A stretch of DNA of 64,000 nt from Eunapius fragilis (Eukaryota > Porifera > Demospongiae > Spongillida > Spongillidae), in assembly GCA_963681505.1 (NCBI GenBank), contig OY811985.1, positions 6,802,073-6,866,072 of the forward strand, in the 5' to 3' direction. A program made the translations under genes and the position numbers. The notes under the pieces are model-generated. The model did no database searches and was not told the origin of the DNA. It saw only the letters and a program-made list of their open reading frames with translations. Shown piece by piece: positions 1-12,303 of the stretch (position 1 is the first letter of the stretch; each line of letters opens with the position of its first letter).

Positions 1-77
1 TGTAGATGACATCTCATGGAACACAACATCATTGATAATTAGTGTTCAGAGATGTTTTTTATACTCGATATTTGACC

Positions 78-80
78 CAC

Positions 81-113
<33 letters not shown>
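78..113. repeat. (CA)n microsatellite
   Basis: Dinucleotide CA run, just downstream in gene sense of the 281-142 exon of the NTF2-like gene. Confidence 0.9.
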
Positions 114-117
<4 letters not shown>

Positions 118-141
118 TAGCATCACCACAGCACAACATAC

Positions 142-2057
142 TTTCCATGGTTAAAAACGCTGCCATCCTGCTTGTAGAAGGTGTAATGGCTTCGTTCATA
201 TGCCATGTTGATGTCAGCATTGAGCGGTCCAAGCTCATCAATCTTTAGGACAACAGTTGCTGCTCCAGCAGTCATAACACCCTGAAACACACTGGCCACA
301 CCTAGATGTGCACAAAATAGAATTTTATTTTACCATTCCGTATACTCATCTGATTTCGCGATGGCATATTCTGTTGAGTTCCGGGAAGCAGTGGCTTATT
401 CTCTATTGTGTGTTCACCTTCAAAGCTTTATGCTCAAGGCTAAGCAGGAGGAAGCTCTTTTCCATCTGTACAGTGGCCGAGATGTGTTCCCAACTGGGTA
501 CGGGAAGTCAATTTGCTACCAACTCCTACCATTCATGTTTGACTTCAAACTGAAGCGCACCACTCTAACAACACCATCCTAGTTAACAGACACCTGGTCA
601 TCAGGGAAACTAGTGGTGAAATAACTAGCACTGAGCTACATTTTGCCTGCAGAGCAGTGGTGCGCTTCAGTTAGATGAACGGTAGGAGTTGGTAGCAAAT
701 TTGCTTCCCGTACCCAGTTGTAAACCAGGCGAACACATCTCGGCCACTGTACAGATGGAAAAGAGCTTCCTCCTGCTTAGCCTTGAGCGTAAAGCTTTGA
801 AGGTGAACACACGATAGAGAATAAGCCACTGCTTCCCAGAACTCAACAGAATATGCCATTGCGAAATCAGATGAGTATCGGAATGGTTTCCAAAATAAAC
901 TACAAAAGTATACAATTACCACTTTTCTTAGCGCATGCGTGCTAGGGACTCTGGCAGTGTCTACCAGACCCTATTTTTTGCCCCTGTAACTTTAATATAA
1001 AAATAGGGCCTGGGGACGAGGCTACACTCCCGGTGGTTTGTACCACAGATAATAGAATAAATGGAAAAAGATACATCACCACAAGGACATATGTCTGCAC
1101 CATACTTCGATGAGTTACTTCTTAGATTTTGGAACCACAAACTCACATTTTTTGTAGGTCTCATTTTTGTGACAAATGTAGCTAGCAAGCCATTTGCTGT
1201 TGTAACACACAACAATTTGAACAGATGTACTGATGATACCACACACTAAGCATCCCTGACTCAATAACTTTACTGAAATCAGGACTAGCCAACTTGCTGG
1301 TAAACGTAAGCAATTTTACTAATCATATTCGCAACTACACTCCAAACCATTTACTATGTCTTACTAACCATTACGTGCTAAAACTGATCCATAATGTTAC
1401 TTAAATCACACAACCACGATTGAACAGGTGACAGCTACCTGAGACGTTTGTTGAAAAAAGACAGATTCGTACAGGGCTACCACACACACATCAGGTAAAA
1501 TACCATAACTGAACCACTTCCAACCCTTACAGTGATATGTAGTGGAATGTGACGTCATATCAATGTATATGCCGTTTCCAATCCATCTATGTTAGTACCG
1601 CCCCCTATCTTTAAGGAGGGAATGCCTCCCCACATCCTAACAGGTAAATACTCAGGGCTGTAGCAGAGAGGTCTGGCTGTGTGCCCCACACATGATGAGG
1701 AATAGGCGTGGGTATCATCACCAGCTAGGGTATATCTCTGCACACCTTTTAGGCAATATAGTTTGCCTTATATTAGCACAGCAATAAAAATCTATTTTTT
1801 CTGCCCCATCACCTTATCAGCTTGTAAAGTAACAAGTGGGTACAGAGCCCCAGGTTACAACCCTCGTTAGTACTATACCTCCTCCCCAGACTATCGGAAT
1901 GGCCCTGCCTCACCTGCCTTCCCTTCCACTACGTCACATCCTGAGGGGAGCAGTTTGCAATCGGAGGTGTAGAGCTCTGAAAGCCCGGCTGCGTCCTGTT
2001 GTCCGAACACGGCCATAAATCTTGCGTTCGCTGCCTCGATATCGCTGCGTAATGAAT
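142..2057 (-). CDS. NTF2-like (SnoaL/DUF4440-type) protein, partial gene
   Basis: Two minus-strand exons are visible. One, about 2057 to 1914, reads through ANARFMAVFGQQDAAGLSEL and then YTSDCKLLPSGCDVVEGKA to a GTGAGG donor. The other, 281 to 142, reads GVMTAGAATVVLKIDELG, then AYERSHYTFYKQDGSVFNHG, to a GTATGT donor. The first matches the helix plus 'LYTxDAxLLPPG' start of the SnoaL/DUF4440 fold. The second matches its AYERGxYxFxDxxGxVxxxGK strands. The two exons are out of phase with each other (phase 1 against phase 0), so a small exon of length 2 mod 3 must lie between them; I did not find it. The final strand would lie left of the window edge. No ATG precedes the upper exon in frame, so the 5' exon is also unlocated. 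In this fold such proteins are often small ligand-binding proteins or enzymes; no substrate can be inferred. The intron holds a RecQ-derived hairpin. Confidence 0.6.
332..887. mobile_element. Foldback element carrying RecQ-helicase-derived arms
   Basis: Two near-identical arms face each other: 332-564 on the plus strand and 657-887 on the minus strand, around a 92-bp spacer. Each arm reads as the start of a RecQ-type DEAD/H helicase domain: a Q-motif-like LKAKQEEALFHLYSGRDVF segment followed by the Walker A strand TGYGKSICYQLLPF (TGYGKQICYQLLPF in the right arm). The left arm lacks four residues just before Walker A relative to the right arm. Neither arm continues into the helicase, so these are fragments and not genes. 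RecQ-like genes often multiply with transposons in invertebrates, so a transduced fragment is likely. A transcript through it would fold into a long hairpin. Confidence 0.75.
964..1013. mobile_element. Small palindromic MITE-like sequence
   Basis: The sequence at 964-978 (CCAGACCCTATTTTT) pairs with 999-1013 (AAAAATAGGGCCTGG) around a short spacer. It resembles a short interspersed palindromic repeat I recall from sponge genomes. The outer boundary of the element and any target duplication were not established. Confidence 0.45.
1014..1913. other. Intron sequence without recognised feature
   Basis: This is the rest of the large intron of the NTF2-like gene. The predicted missing small exon should lie somewhere between 282 and 1913. 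I could not place it, and I see no other gene-like signal here. Confidence 0.4.
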
Positions 2058-2189
2058 CTAAGAGCCGTACACGCGTCAGGAGAACAAACGTTTGGGCACA
2101 GCCCAATGAGAGGGTCAGTCCAATAAGACCCAGGCTAAGAAACTACCCAGTAAGACCCCAAGTTGGCTGCAGAGTCCAACAAGACCCCG

Positions 2190-2560
2190 AGGGTACAGGG
2201 ACACCCCAATAAGACCCCGAAGGCTAGGGTACAGGGGCCCCCAATAAAACCCCGAAGGCTAGGGTACAGGGGCCCCCAATAAAACCCCGAAGGCTAGGGT
2301 ACAGGGGCCCCCAATAAGACCCCGAAGGCTAGGGTACAGGGGCCCCCAATAAGACCCCGAAGGCTAGGGTACAGGATCCCCAATAAGACTCCGAAGGCTA
2401 GGGTACAGGGGCCCCCAATAAGACCTCGACGGCTAGGGTACAAGGGCCCCCAATGAGAACCCGAAGGCTAGGGTACAGGGACCCCCAATAAGACCCGAAG
2501 GCTAGGGTACAGGGTCCCCAATAAGACCCCGAAGGCTAGGGTAGCCCCTAATAATACCCC
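2190..2560. repeat. 35-bp minisatellite, about 10 copies
   Basis: Tandem copies of a 35-bp unit containing AATAAGACCCCGAAGGCTAG and GGTACAGGGGCCCC, with degenerate copies at both ends from about 2105. It lies upstream of the visible NTF2-like exons in an otherwise featureless interval. Confidence 0.85.
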
Positions 2561-3716
2561 AGGGCTAGCGGAAACACCAACCAGTACATGCAGGTACTTA
2601 CCCATATTCATTCAACTCGTATATAAAAACGCTGAGCACGTGTCCAAAAATAGCTTTATCGGAACCTGCGGAAGCAGGTTCCATATAGGATTGATGCCGT
2701 ATAATGAAGTCATTAAAAAAACGTGACTCGCGTCTGGAGGGACGACGGTGAGTCGGATCATTTCCCTCTTTGTCGCTATCGAACGATAACACAAATGGTT
2801 TTGCGTTGGTTCTGTGTCACAACAGCGCGCTTTTAGAGAACGAAAATACTCGTGCCCATGTCTCGTACCCGGTCCAACTGTTATTCACCGCCATCTTTAT
2901 TATTCTTCTATTCTTCCTTCCGCCACGAAGAACTCGAGCTAGAAACGTTGTCCATGAGCGCCAACAGCATCGATCGCTTCAGCATATATCCGGAATTTAT
3001 CTTTAGGGGTCAGAAACATGTATGACGCTTCGGGTGAAATAAAAAAGCAAGTAGTAATTTAGGGCTGGATAAACAAAATATCTCGTACCCTGACCATACA
3101 TCTACTAATGCTATTCACCGACATACGGTAAGTCACACCTACGCGTTATGAATATTAAGTTACCAGTTTAACAAGGCGAGATGGCTATACCATGCACCAG
3201 AGATCATATTCTATATATCATCTCTGGCAGTACGTACTTTAGGCCTATGAAGTCCAAAACCACGCAATGTACTCAGCAGCGCTAGCGCTCTTGATGCAGC
3301 TACAAGGCTGATCCAGAAAAGGACTATGAGTGCGTCAGCTACAAGCTAGGCTAATCAAGGTCTATGAGCACGACAGCTACAAGACCCAGAAAAGGAAGCC
3401 TATGAGCGTGACAGCTACGAGGCTGACCCAGGAAAGTAGGAGACCTATGAGCGTGACAGCCACCTCTCACTCAGTGAGTCCAGATAATGTTATTTACATA
3501 CTAAAAGTCTACCTAGGCAGTTGCTGGTGACTCCGCCGGCTATGTACATGTATATTAAAACTGTCCGATTTGCTAAGCGAATTCAATACGAGACCTTGCT
3601 TCAAAGATGACGCATTGCCGTAGGATCTTAGAACTACCAACAGAACTACCATCAAAAAGGTAAAATCAATGGCATATACATTTATCAATTCGCGCGTGGG
3701 TTCACGTTGTAGATTG
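2561..3716. other. Intergenic DNA, no gene recognised
   Basis: Short open frames here have no domain similarity or splice context. The only structure seen is a short degenerate tandem repeat around CTATGAGCGTGACAGCTAC at about 3320-3465. Confidence 0.4.
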
Positions 3717-3957
3717 GATTGGAAGCACGTCACGTGAGAGCATACTTTTATAGTGACACTCCATGATACTGTAAGAACTATCCCTTGATCTTATCCTATG
3801 TGACTATTTTATAAAACATGTTCGTGTAGCTTGGTCTTTGCTGCATCCCACTGCGTAATTCGTTTCAAGACCATGTGGATGTGGATTGCGCAAGGGATAG
3901 TTCTTACCGTATCACGGAGTACAGAAGTATGCTCTCACGTGAAGTGCTTCAAATCCC
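3717..3957. mobile_element. Foldback element (MITE-like)
   Basis: The left arm, 3717-3788, is an imperfect reverse complement of the right arm, 3890-3957. Both contain CACGTGAGAGCATACTT and end in TAAGAACTATCCCTTG on the inner side, around a spacer of about 100 bp. There is no coding content. Long terminal inverted repeats on a short non-coding element fit a non-autonomous DNA transposon. A target-site duplication could not be fixed by eye. Confidence 0.7.
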
Positions 3958-4540
3958 TCTCTAAATAATGTATGGTAGTAGTAAAGGAGGTTCATTATCT
4001 GATGTATGTGTAAGGCATCACATGCAGGCCTGTGCATGCCTTGTTAACACCTGGTGTGCATGCCACTGCTATTTGAGTTACATATACCTGTGGCTAAAAA
4101 GTTTTTAAATGACTGCAATCATTTCCTATAGCTACTCCCTGTACGAACCCAGGAGTATAATGGTGGTGCTTGAAATAGCTCCGCAAGCTGTACTGTAATA
4201 GTGTCCATTGAACTTCCACCAGTGGACACCCTTCTAGCTCCCTTCATGTTGGGACATCCACACCACTACAAGGCCCCTTGCTCCTCCTCATCAGGGTACC
4301 CCCATTTCCTTGGATGCTGCACTTCCACATCAGGACACAGCCTCTCTAGGACCCCCCTCCACACAGTATACCCCTCCTGCTCCACCACTACATGCAACCC
4401 CCACTTCCACCTCCACAATTACACACCATTAGGGGATCTTAATACACCATCTGCATATCTGGGGAGGGTCTGCTGCAACTATATATTCTTGTAGCTCAAT
4501 TGGACACAATGTTCTTATCAGAAATTTAAAAACAGATAAA

Positions 4541-4825
4541 CAAGTAACAAAAACATTCTCTATGAGAAAGTTGGTGGCATATAGGATTGGAATAAGAAGG
4601 AATACTGATGTAAAAAGGAAGGAAACAAGGGTCTAATATTAAGGGGAAATGTATAATAGTCCTATATTTCGCACACAAACACAATGTCCTACAAATGTGT
4701 GAAATGGACTATTATACATTTCCCCTTCTTATTAGACCCTTGTTTCCTTCCTTTTTACACCAAAGTTGCCTTATTCCAATCCTATATGCCACCAACTTTC
4801 TCATAGAGAATGTTTTTAATACTTG
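4541..4825. mobile_element. Foldback element with arms of about 115 bp
   Basis: The left arm starts at CAAGTAACAAAAACATTCTC (4541) and the right arm ends at GAGAATGTTTTTAATACTTG (to 4825). Inner matching blocks include CTATGAGAAAGTTGGTGGCA, AGGATTGGAATAAG, AAAAAGGAAGGAAACAAGGG and GGGGAAATGTATAATAGTCC. The loop is about 50 bp. It is non-coding and most simply a MITE. Confidence 0.75.
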
Positions 4826-5063
4826 TAGTATAATATCTTATCGAAGATGTTTTTATTTACTTGAAGGGGGCACGTTTTTAATATCGAGGGTTACACTGGA
4901 TTGCTGCATGCAAGCAAGCTATTGTATACACTGAGTAATACACACCCTTTGTACTGAGGTGGTATCTTATATGACTCCATCAGTATACATAATATAAAAC
5001 AATAAAAATTATAAAATAATCTTATATGAGCCCATCTTGTTTGCATCACGTGACATCAGCAGG

Positions 5064-6674
5064 TCACATGACATCACCCCCTGACAGTATGAAGGTCCAC
5101 CTGACATCAGTAGGAGCTACCAATAGATCACGAGCCAATAATCCTCTCCTGTCCGTCACACTTTTCAGGTCTTCACTAAACAATAAAAGGGTGCTGGCAA
5201 CCTCTGGATGGCCTCCTTCAGCAGCCTAGGCTTAGATACAGGGTTACAATGACACCACATGCTCATAAACATTGTAAGCAGCTATTCAATGATATTTGGA
5301 CATGCACAAGTGCCCACGATACTGTAATCAAGACTCATAAGCCTAGGGGCAATGACTGAACCATCCAGTGGGGTGCATCAGGTGGTCTGTGTCCTTCCAT
5401 CACTCACTTTATGGAGGGCTGTCCTTCCATCACTGTCCACCATATGCACATCTGCTCCAAATTCTATAAGCTTTCGTACCACTTCAAGATGGCCGCAGTA
5501 GCTCGCTCTGTGGAGGGGTGTGGCACCCCCAGGTGTCTGGGCGTTGACGGTAGCCCCCACAGAGAGGAGGAGCTTGCAGATGTCAAGGTGATTGGTGCGT
5601 GCTGCATAATGCTAGGACGGGAAAACAATCAAGTCAATGCTTTTTACACTGTATATATCTAGGCACAGAGTCCCATGTTTAATATAATGCATGTGCCAAG
5701 CATAAGACCCTCATCTGGCTACACTCCACCAGTGCGTTTTTTCACAATGAGAACACAACAGGGGTGGTGGGAGGTACGTGTATTTGGGGGGGGGGGGGGT
5801 GCCGATTATTAATAAATAATGAGTTCATAACACAGTGACCTATAAATAAAAAAACACCACCGGGAGTGAGTCACAAGAAAGGACATGTGACAGACAGACG
5901 TGCAAATGAATACTCTATAGGAGCACGCATCCGAAACCACAACATTATGTTGCGGGGAGGGAGGCTGAGCACCACACCCCCTGTGCTATATTTGGTGGGG
6001 CTGGAGCACCCCCAGCCCCTCCCCCTTCCGCACAAGTATTGGTTTATGTTACTATAGTAACCAGCCATGTGGAGAGCATTTAATATTGCCTAATCATCAG
6101 TAGACACCTGCCACCTTATCATCAGTGGACACCTGCCACCTTATCATCAGTGGACACCTGCCATGATCAAAGCCACCATTTGGTAGACATGCTTGCTTAC
6201 ACAGCATGTATGTTCAACATTAAGTGACCATCCATTATGGATGTATAAAATCTTTGGAGTGGAATTACCAGTTTCAATACACTTTCTTTCTTAATCTCAA
6301 TTTTATAGTACATAATTTAACTATTCCATCATCACAAGCCTCCATCACAATAATCCTAGCTATTGGAGAAAGCAATGGTTGAATATGTTTGAGAACGTTC
6401 TACAACGAACTGTGGGGTTACCCCTCTAAACATGGTGCACACTCCTTACCAAAGGCATATACCCAGCAGCATCTTTAGCATTTGGGCTGGCTCCTTTTGC
6501 CAGGAGCTCTTTTACTTTGTTCACGTCACCATCCACTGTTGCTGACCAAATTCCACGCTCAAACTCCAGTTCCTAACGGAACGTTCAAGGCATAAAGTAA
6601 CCACGTTGGCAGCACAGCGTTACCTGTATGCTCTGTGAAGTACTGGCCGAGTGGCTATGACACGAGCAATCCAT
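5064..6674 (-). CDS. ANKRD39: Ankyrin repeat domain-containing protein 39
   Basis: Four exons (6674-6624, 6572-6450, 5611-5408, 5225-5064) join in phase to give 179 residues, against about 183 in vertebrate ANKRD39. The start MDCSCHSHSASTSQSIQ matches the Cys-rich N-terminus of the family. It is followed by ELEFERGIWSATVDGD, the family signature around FERGIWSA. Ankyrin repeats follow: HYAARTNHLDICKLLLSVGA, GGATPLHRASYCGHLEVV and DGRTALHK. The last repeat ends in RRGLLARDLLV before the stop at 5066-5064. The whole protein is ankyrin repeats, so it is probably a small protein-binding adaptor; its cellular role is poorly known. The first intron is only 51 bp. The gene is head-to-head with RYK, with 133 bp between start codons. 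Confidence 0.92.
6065..6165. repeat. 25-bp tandem repeat, three copies
   Basis: Copies of ATCATCAGTGGACACCTGCC inside the second intron of ANKRD39. Confidence 0.75.
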
Positions 6675-6807
6675 ACTTTTGTGTTACCGTATATTTTATT
6701 GTAGTGCTCGGATAAATAGATTAACATTAACTGCCAATGGTGGCGACACTGCCGTCGTAAGGACGTGGGCAACACAAAGAAGGACCACGGCAACGGGTCG
6801 TCGCGGT
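6675..6807. promoter_or_regulatory. Bidirectional promoter, ANKRD39 / RYK
   Basis: Only 133 bp separate the ANKRD39 start codon (minus) from the RYK start codon (plus). Both 5' UTRs and core promoters must lie in or overlap this interval. No TATA box is evident in a position serving either gene. Shared regulation is an inference from spacing. Confidence 0.6.
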
Positions 6808-7344
6808 ATGTGTGCAGCCTACATTTATAGCTTTGGCGCCGCTTTGCTGTCAGTGGTGCATTGTGAGACCGCCACTGTCCAGTGGTACTTACCAGTAGAG
6901 GAGTACAACAGGGTGTATGGTAAGTGAGTCGTTCTCTGTGATGTGTAACTATCGCCATGTCCCCAATGTGCGAGTAAACATACTTTGCGCGTAGGTGTTA
7001 AATTAAAGTTACAATAGAAACAATCCAGCTTCCTATTACATGTAGAGTCTACATAACCTTCAGTGTCACTTGAAATCGAAACGAAGCACTGCGATGTCTC
7101 TCTCACTCAATCATAGCAACCTAGTTCGAGTTGACCACGTCGTACGTAGCCAGGTGTTCGTTTTTGGCTGTTAGTGCGTTAGTATAGGAACTGATGGAAC
7201 GCTGATTGAGTGGGCGTCGTTAGTGCGGAAGGACGGATGTGGTGTAGCAAAAGCATGGCTGCGGTCAGACAGATTATGTCTCCTACCATCTGTTCTCCAC
7301 CTGCTGGGGACCAACAAGTTTGACTTCCCATGTGGGACACACAA

Positions 7345-7377
<33 letters not shown>

Positions 7378-8132
7378 GCGCACACACACACCGCACATAC
7401 ACAAGCACATGCACATATATACAGATACTTACACACACATATATTACACACACCACATATACACACCATGCCTGGTAGTGTTGCTTTTGTCCTTCGCCTC
7501 TACGTATTGATCAAACACTGCACTCATTCTGTAGGTAGGACAGATGGTGTTGATACTTACTTGATCAATAACAACACCATTCAGAAGTACAGCATGGAGC
7601 TGCCACCAGTCGCCATGGAGACTGGCATCACCTACAAATGGAAAAACAATCTGGTATGCTGGGATAAGTGATACACCATATATAGCCTATGGCTAGGGGT
7701 GTACAGCATATGGCCTATGGCTAGGGGTGTACAGCATATAGCCTATGGCTAGGGGTGTACAGCATATGGCCTATGGCTAGGGGTGTACAGCATATAGCCT
7801 ATGGCTAGGGGTGTACAGCATATGGCCTATGGCTAGGGGTGTACAGCATATAGCCTATGGCTAGGGGTGTACAGCATATGGCCTATGGCTAGGGGTGTAC
7901 AGCATATAGCCTATGGCTAGGGGTGTCATTAGACAGTTCCTTTGTGCACAAGAGCTGTCTAAATTTCAGTACGTGCAATTCATATCTGTCAGCTTAGCAC
8001 CATAGTGCTGTACAGCCTTTCAAATCACTCAAACAACACCAACGTCAGCAATAGTGTGTTGTACTCAGTTCCTTTGGAAGGGCCCTTCACCAATGGAGGT
8101 GAGTAGCATTGCATTCATGTAATATGCTGATT

Positions 8133-8176
<44 letters not shown>

Positions 8177-8796
8177 ATATGTCATGATGCATGTGTGCAT
8201 GTACTTGGTATGTTATGTTACCAGTATGCATTCAGTGATGTGGGGTGCTATTGGTTGTTGCTGAGCAGGTGTGTATAACCACGCCCCCTTATGGTTCGTG
8301 GTATTGCCCCGCCCCCTCCCCCATGTTCTGCAGACTTCAAGCTAACCTTCCCTTGCACCAATCTGACTGAGGGATATGCTTTACTTAACATCACCGTGGT
8401 GATAAGTGCAGCACCAGCCACAAAAGACAAGCTAAATTTATATGGTATGTTTTGAAGTGCTCATGTTTTTTGTAGCAGTGATGGAGATATGGGGGTACAC
8501 TGCATTACTTGGTGGTATATCCTCACTGTCACACATGTTTACAATTTTCTCTCTCCCTCCCATCCTCACTCTCACACGTGTTTTAACACCCGAGGCACAA
8601 GGTACTGTACCTGCAAAGATCACATATGTGCACAAGCCGGCTCTGGGGGTCCCTTCAGAGTGGATCTTGTCTTCTATGTCGTCATTGGTTCTGTAGGGTT
8701 TCTCATATTTCTCGTGGTTGGTGCTACTATCATGTATCATGTAGCACAGTGTTTGATAGCCACTCATCAACCAAGTCAGGAAGAAGAGGAGTAAGA

Positions 8797-8859
<63 letters not shown>

Positions 8860-8975
8860 GTACTTCTTGGTAATACCATATGTGTGTGTATATATGATGT
8901 ATATGTACTTGAGAACTTGAATATCTCTCTCACACCTGTAAACATATGCACACACGCCACACATACACACACACG

Positions 8976-9073
<98 letters not shown>

Positions 9074-10512
9074 CCCCAGAGACCTGAACCTCCATGATGT
9101 CATCCACATGCCTCGTGGGCCCCCACCCCCCTATGCTCCCCCCTACACCCCCCACATCACTCAGCTGGTGGACAGTCCCGGGCATTCAAACATGTACCCC
9201 TGTCAGGACTTAAGGCGAAGTATGAAAAGTGTGTATTCGTTCAAAGAGCTATTTGTCTCAAGGAAGAGGATAACCATTGGACCAGTTCTGAAAGAAGGTG
9301 TGAGAGTGTGTGTATGGCTAAAAGTTTGCAATTTCATTTGATCATCCACCCACCACCCAGGTGTGTTTGGGGTCATCTATGATGGCTACCTAAGCAATGC
9401 TGAAGAGGACGTTGAAGGAGCTATACCTGTCATCATTAAGACTGTGAAAGGTACTGTAAGGGGGTGCCCAAGGGAAGGGGCAGTCAAATTTTAAGCCATT
9501 GCTTTGTGCCTTGCAATGTATGATCTGCATCCTTGCAAGCAAACCCTTCATTGACCACGCCTTTCACTTCATATGACCACACCATGAATTCACTTCATAT
9601 GACCACGCCCTGAATTCACTTCATATGACCACGCCCTTCACTTCATATGACCACACCCTTCACTTCTACATCCTTCCCCTCATCACTTCCCCAGATAACA
9701 CAGATGACAGAGTGGTGAAGTCTCTCCTGGAAGGAGGGATGATCCTCAAAGGGATGGTCCATCGCCACGTGATGCAGCTACTGGGAGCCCATGCCAGCGA
9801 CACTGAGAAGCCAATGTTACTGTTCCCCAAGACGATGCATGGTACCTTGAAAGACCTCCTTCTCCACACCAGAGAGCAGAGGAGGGGGGCTATGGTGGGT
9901 GTGGCTGGTGGGTGTGGTTGGCTACTATCTATTTCCATGTTTAGTCTTATATATCGCCATGTATTGTATTGTAGTTAGCACAAAGTTACTTGCACTGTTT
10001 CAAAGGTGTCTGGGTGAATTGTAAGACTTATTTTTATGACAGTACATGTGTAAGTAGAGTTGCTATGTTGGTTACATCTGGTCCCATTCAGTGGTTGAAT
10101 CTCTCCAAATGATATACTCTTCTCTCTTCTCTTCTATCTGCTATCTCCTCCCTCTCCTATCACTGCCCCTCCCTCCTCTCCTATCACTGCCCCTCCCTCC
10201 TCTCCTATCACTGCCCCTCCCTCCTCTCCTATCACTGCCCCTCCCTCCTCTCCTACCACTGCCCCTCCCTCTCCTACCACTGCCTCTCCCCCTCCTATCA
10301 CTGCCCCTCCCTCTCCTATCACTGCCCCCCCCCCCCTCCCTCCTCACATCACTCAGTCCTTAGCCTCACAGGACCTGGTGTGGATGGCTGGTCAGATCTC
10401 CAGGGGTATGTACCATCTCAGCAAGAAAGGCTTGCTTCACAAAGACCTCGCCACAAGAAATATTTAGTAAGTTAGATTGCTGTATGATGGGACACATACG
10501 AGTTGGGGGTTC

Positions 10513-10543
<31 letters not shown>

Positions 10544-12020
10544 TAAGAGAACACATGAGGAACAAACATAAGGGGACACATCTGTAAGTCCCTGAGAGGA
10601 GGCATCGCTGTTGAATCTGAGATAGTAAAATTGATCTTATTAAAACTGTGTTTGAGCACTAATGTTTTGATTTTGACAGCAGTCAGTGTGCAGTGTGCGA
10701 TGTGATGTGTGTGGTGTGATGTGTGTGTCGTGTGATGTGTGTGATGTGATGTTTGCAGTGTATGGTGTGATGTGTGTGGTGTGATGTTTGCCGTGTGTGG
10801 TGTGATGTGTGTGTCATGTGATGTGTGTGATGTGTGTGGTGTGATGTGATGTATGTAGTGTGTCGTGTGATGTATGTAGTGTGTGATGTGGTGTGATGTG
10901 ATGTGTGTCGTGTGATGTGTGTGGTGTGAGGTATGATTAGTGTGGTGTACAGTGTGTGATTTGATCATACACTGTACCAGGTTGTCATGAGGATTCGCAG
11001 TTCAATCATGGAGAAAATTTATTGTGAATAGAGAACGTTGAGCAGTTATCATGGTGGTTGCTATGAACACTAACAGTTCACAAGTAACCTTTAGTCACCA
11101 ATAATTTTCTCTACTTATCAAATTGCAAAGTTCTCTATGAGGCTGGTAATGTTGATACATGTATGCAGTAGCAGCTCACACATCAGGACATGTGTACAGT
11201 AGCAGCTCACACACCAGGACATGTGTACAGTAGCAGCTCACACATCAGGACATGTGTACAGTAGCAGCTCACACATCAGGACATGTGTACAGTAGCAGCT
11301 CACACACCAGGACATGTGTACAGTAGCAGCTCACACATCAGGACATGTGTACAGTAGCAGCTCACACACCAGGACATGTGTACATTCACACATCAGAATA
11401 ACTACCCAGCTTTGCAGCAATCTAGGGGCGAGTAAGCAGTGAATTTCATTATCCAATCGATAGGGTTTGCTAAGGGTTTTTACAACTTCCAGATGTTGTA
11501 CATGAGGTATGTCCAGTGGTTAGTTTTCCAGATGTGTGATTCATTTTGGTACTGTGTAAGGCTACTGTGTTCAATAATTAATTCATCTATTCCTCACAGT
11601 GTGCATGAAAACCTTCATATCAGGATTGGGGACAGAGGGCTTAGTTGGGACTTCTACCCAAATGAATACCTGCGCCAGACCAATGGAGATATGGTTGCTG
11701 TGCGTTGGATGTCAGCAGAGGTCCTAGCTCAGGGTGCATACTCCAGGTTTTCTGATGTGGTAAGTGGCCCAAGGGGGGGGGGAGGGGGGAGGGGGAGGCT
11801 GAACTGTTTACTGAAACCCTGGCCTGTGGGGAACCTGGCAATGTGTGGTGTCAATGCAGTGTCGGTGTGTGTATGTCATTTTGGGAACCTTGGGTGGTGT
11901 CAACTATGTGGTGCTTACTGCACCAGTGTATTGACACGACATGGTCATCAATGGGTTAATGTATGTGTAGCCCTAACTATGCACACTGAGGTGTAATGTG
12001 CATGTCTGGTCACACACACA

Positions 12021-12054
<34 letters not shown>

Positions 12055-12055
12055 T

Positions 12056-12096
<41 letters not shown>

Positions 12097-12241
12097 CAGT
12101 GGTCATTTGGTGTGGTATTGTGGGAATTGATGACTCTAGGGCTGATGCCATATGAAGACACACCCCCAGAGGAAATGTTAGCATTTCTTACCGCCGGCCA
12201 ACGTTTGTGCCAACCCAAGAGTTGTCCTGATGAACTGTGAG

Positions 12242-12303
<62 letters not shown>

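Noticed and set aside
332..922. A functional RecQ helicase gene
   Set aside because: Only the Q-motif to Walker A fragment is present, in two opposed copies, with no later helicase motifs.
2598..2794. A 60-64-codon minus-strand frame
   Set aside because: It shows no splice context, no domain-like pattern and no neighbouring exons.
8776..9185. CA/TG-repeat frames of His/Thr or Cys/Val
   Set aside because: Pure microsatellite; the same holds for similar frames near 12,000, 33,700 and 50,100.
10515..10539. Poly-G run as a functional quadruplex element
   Set aside because: It is possible chemically, but a homopolymer in a repeat-rich intron is more simply slippage or sequencing uncertainty.
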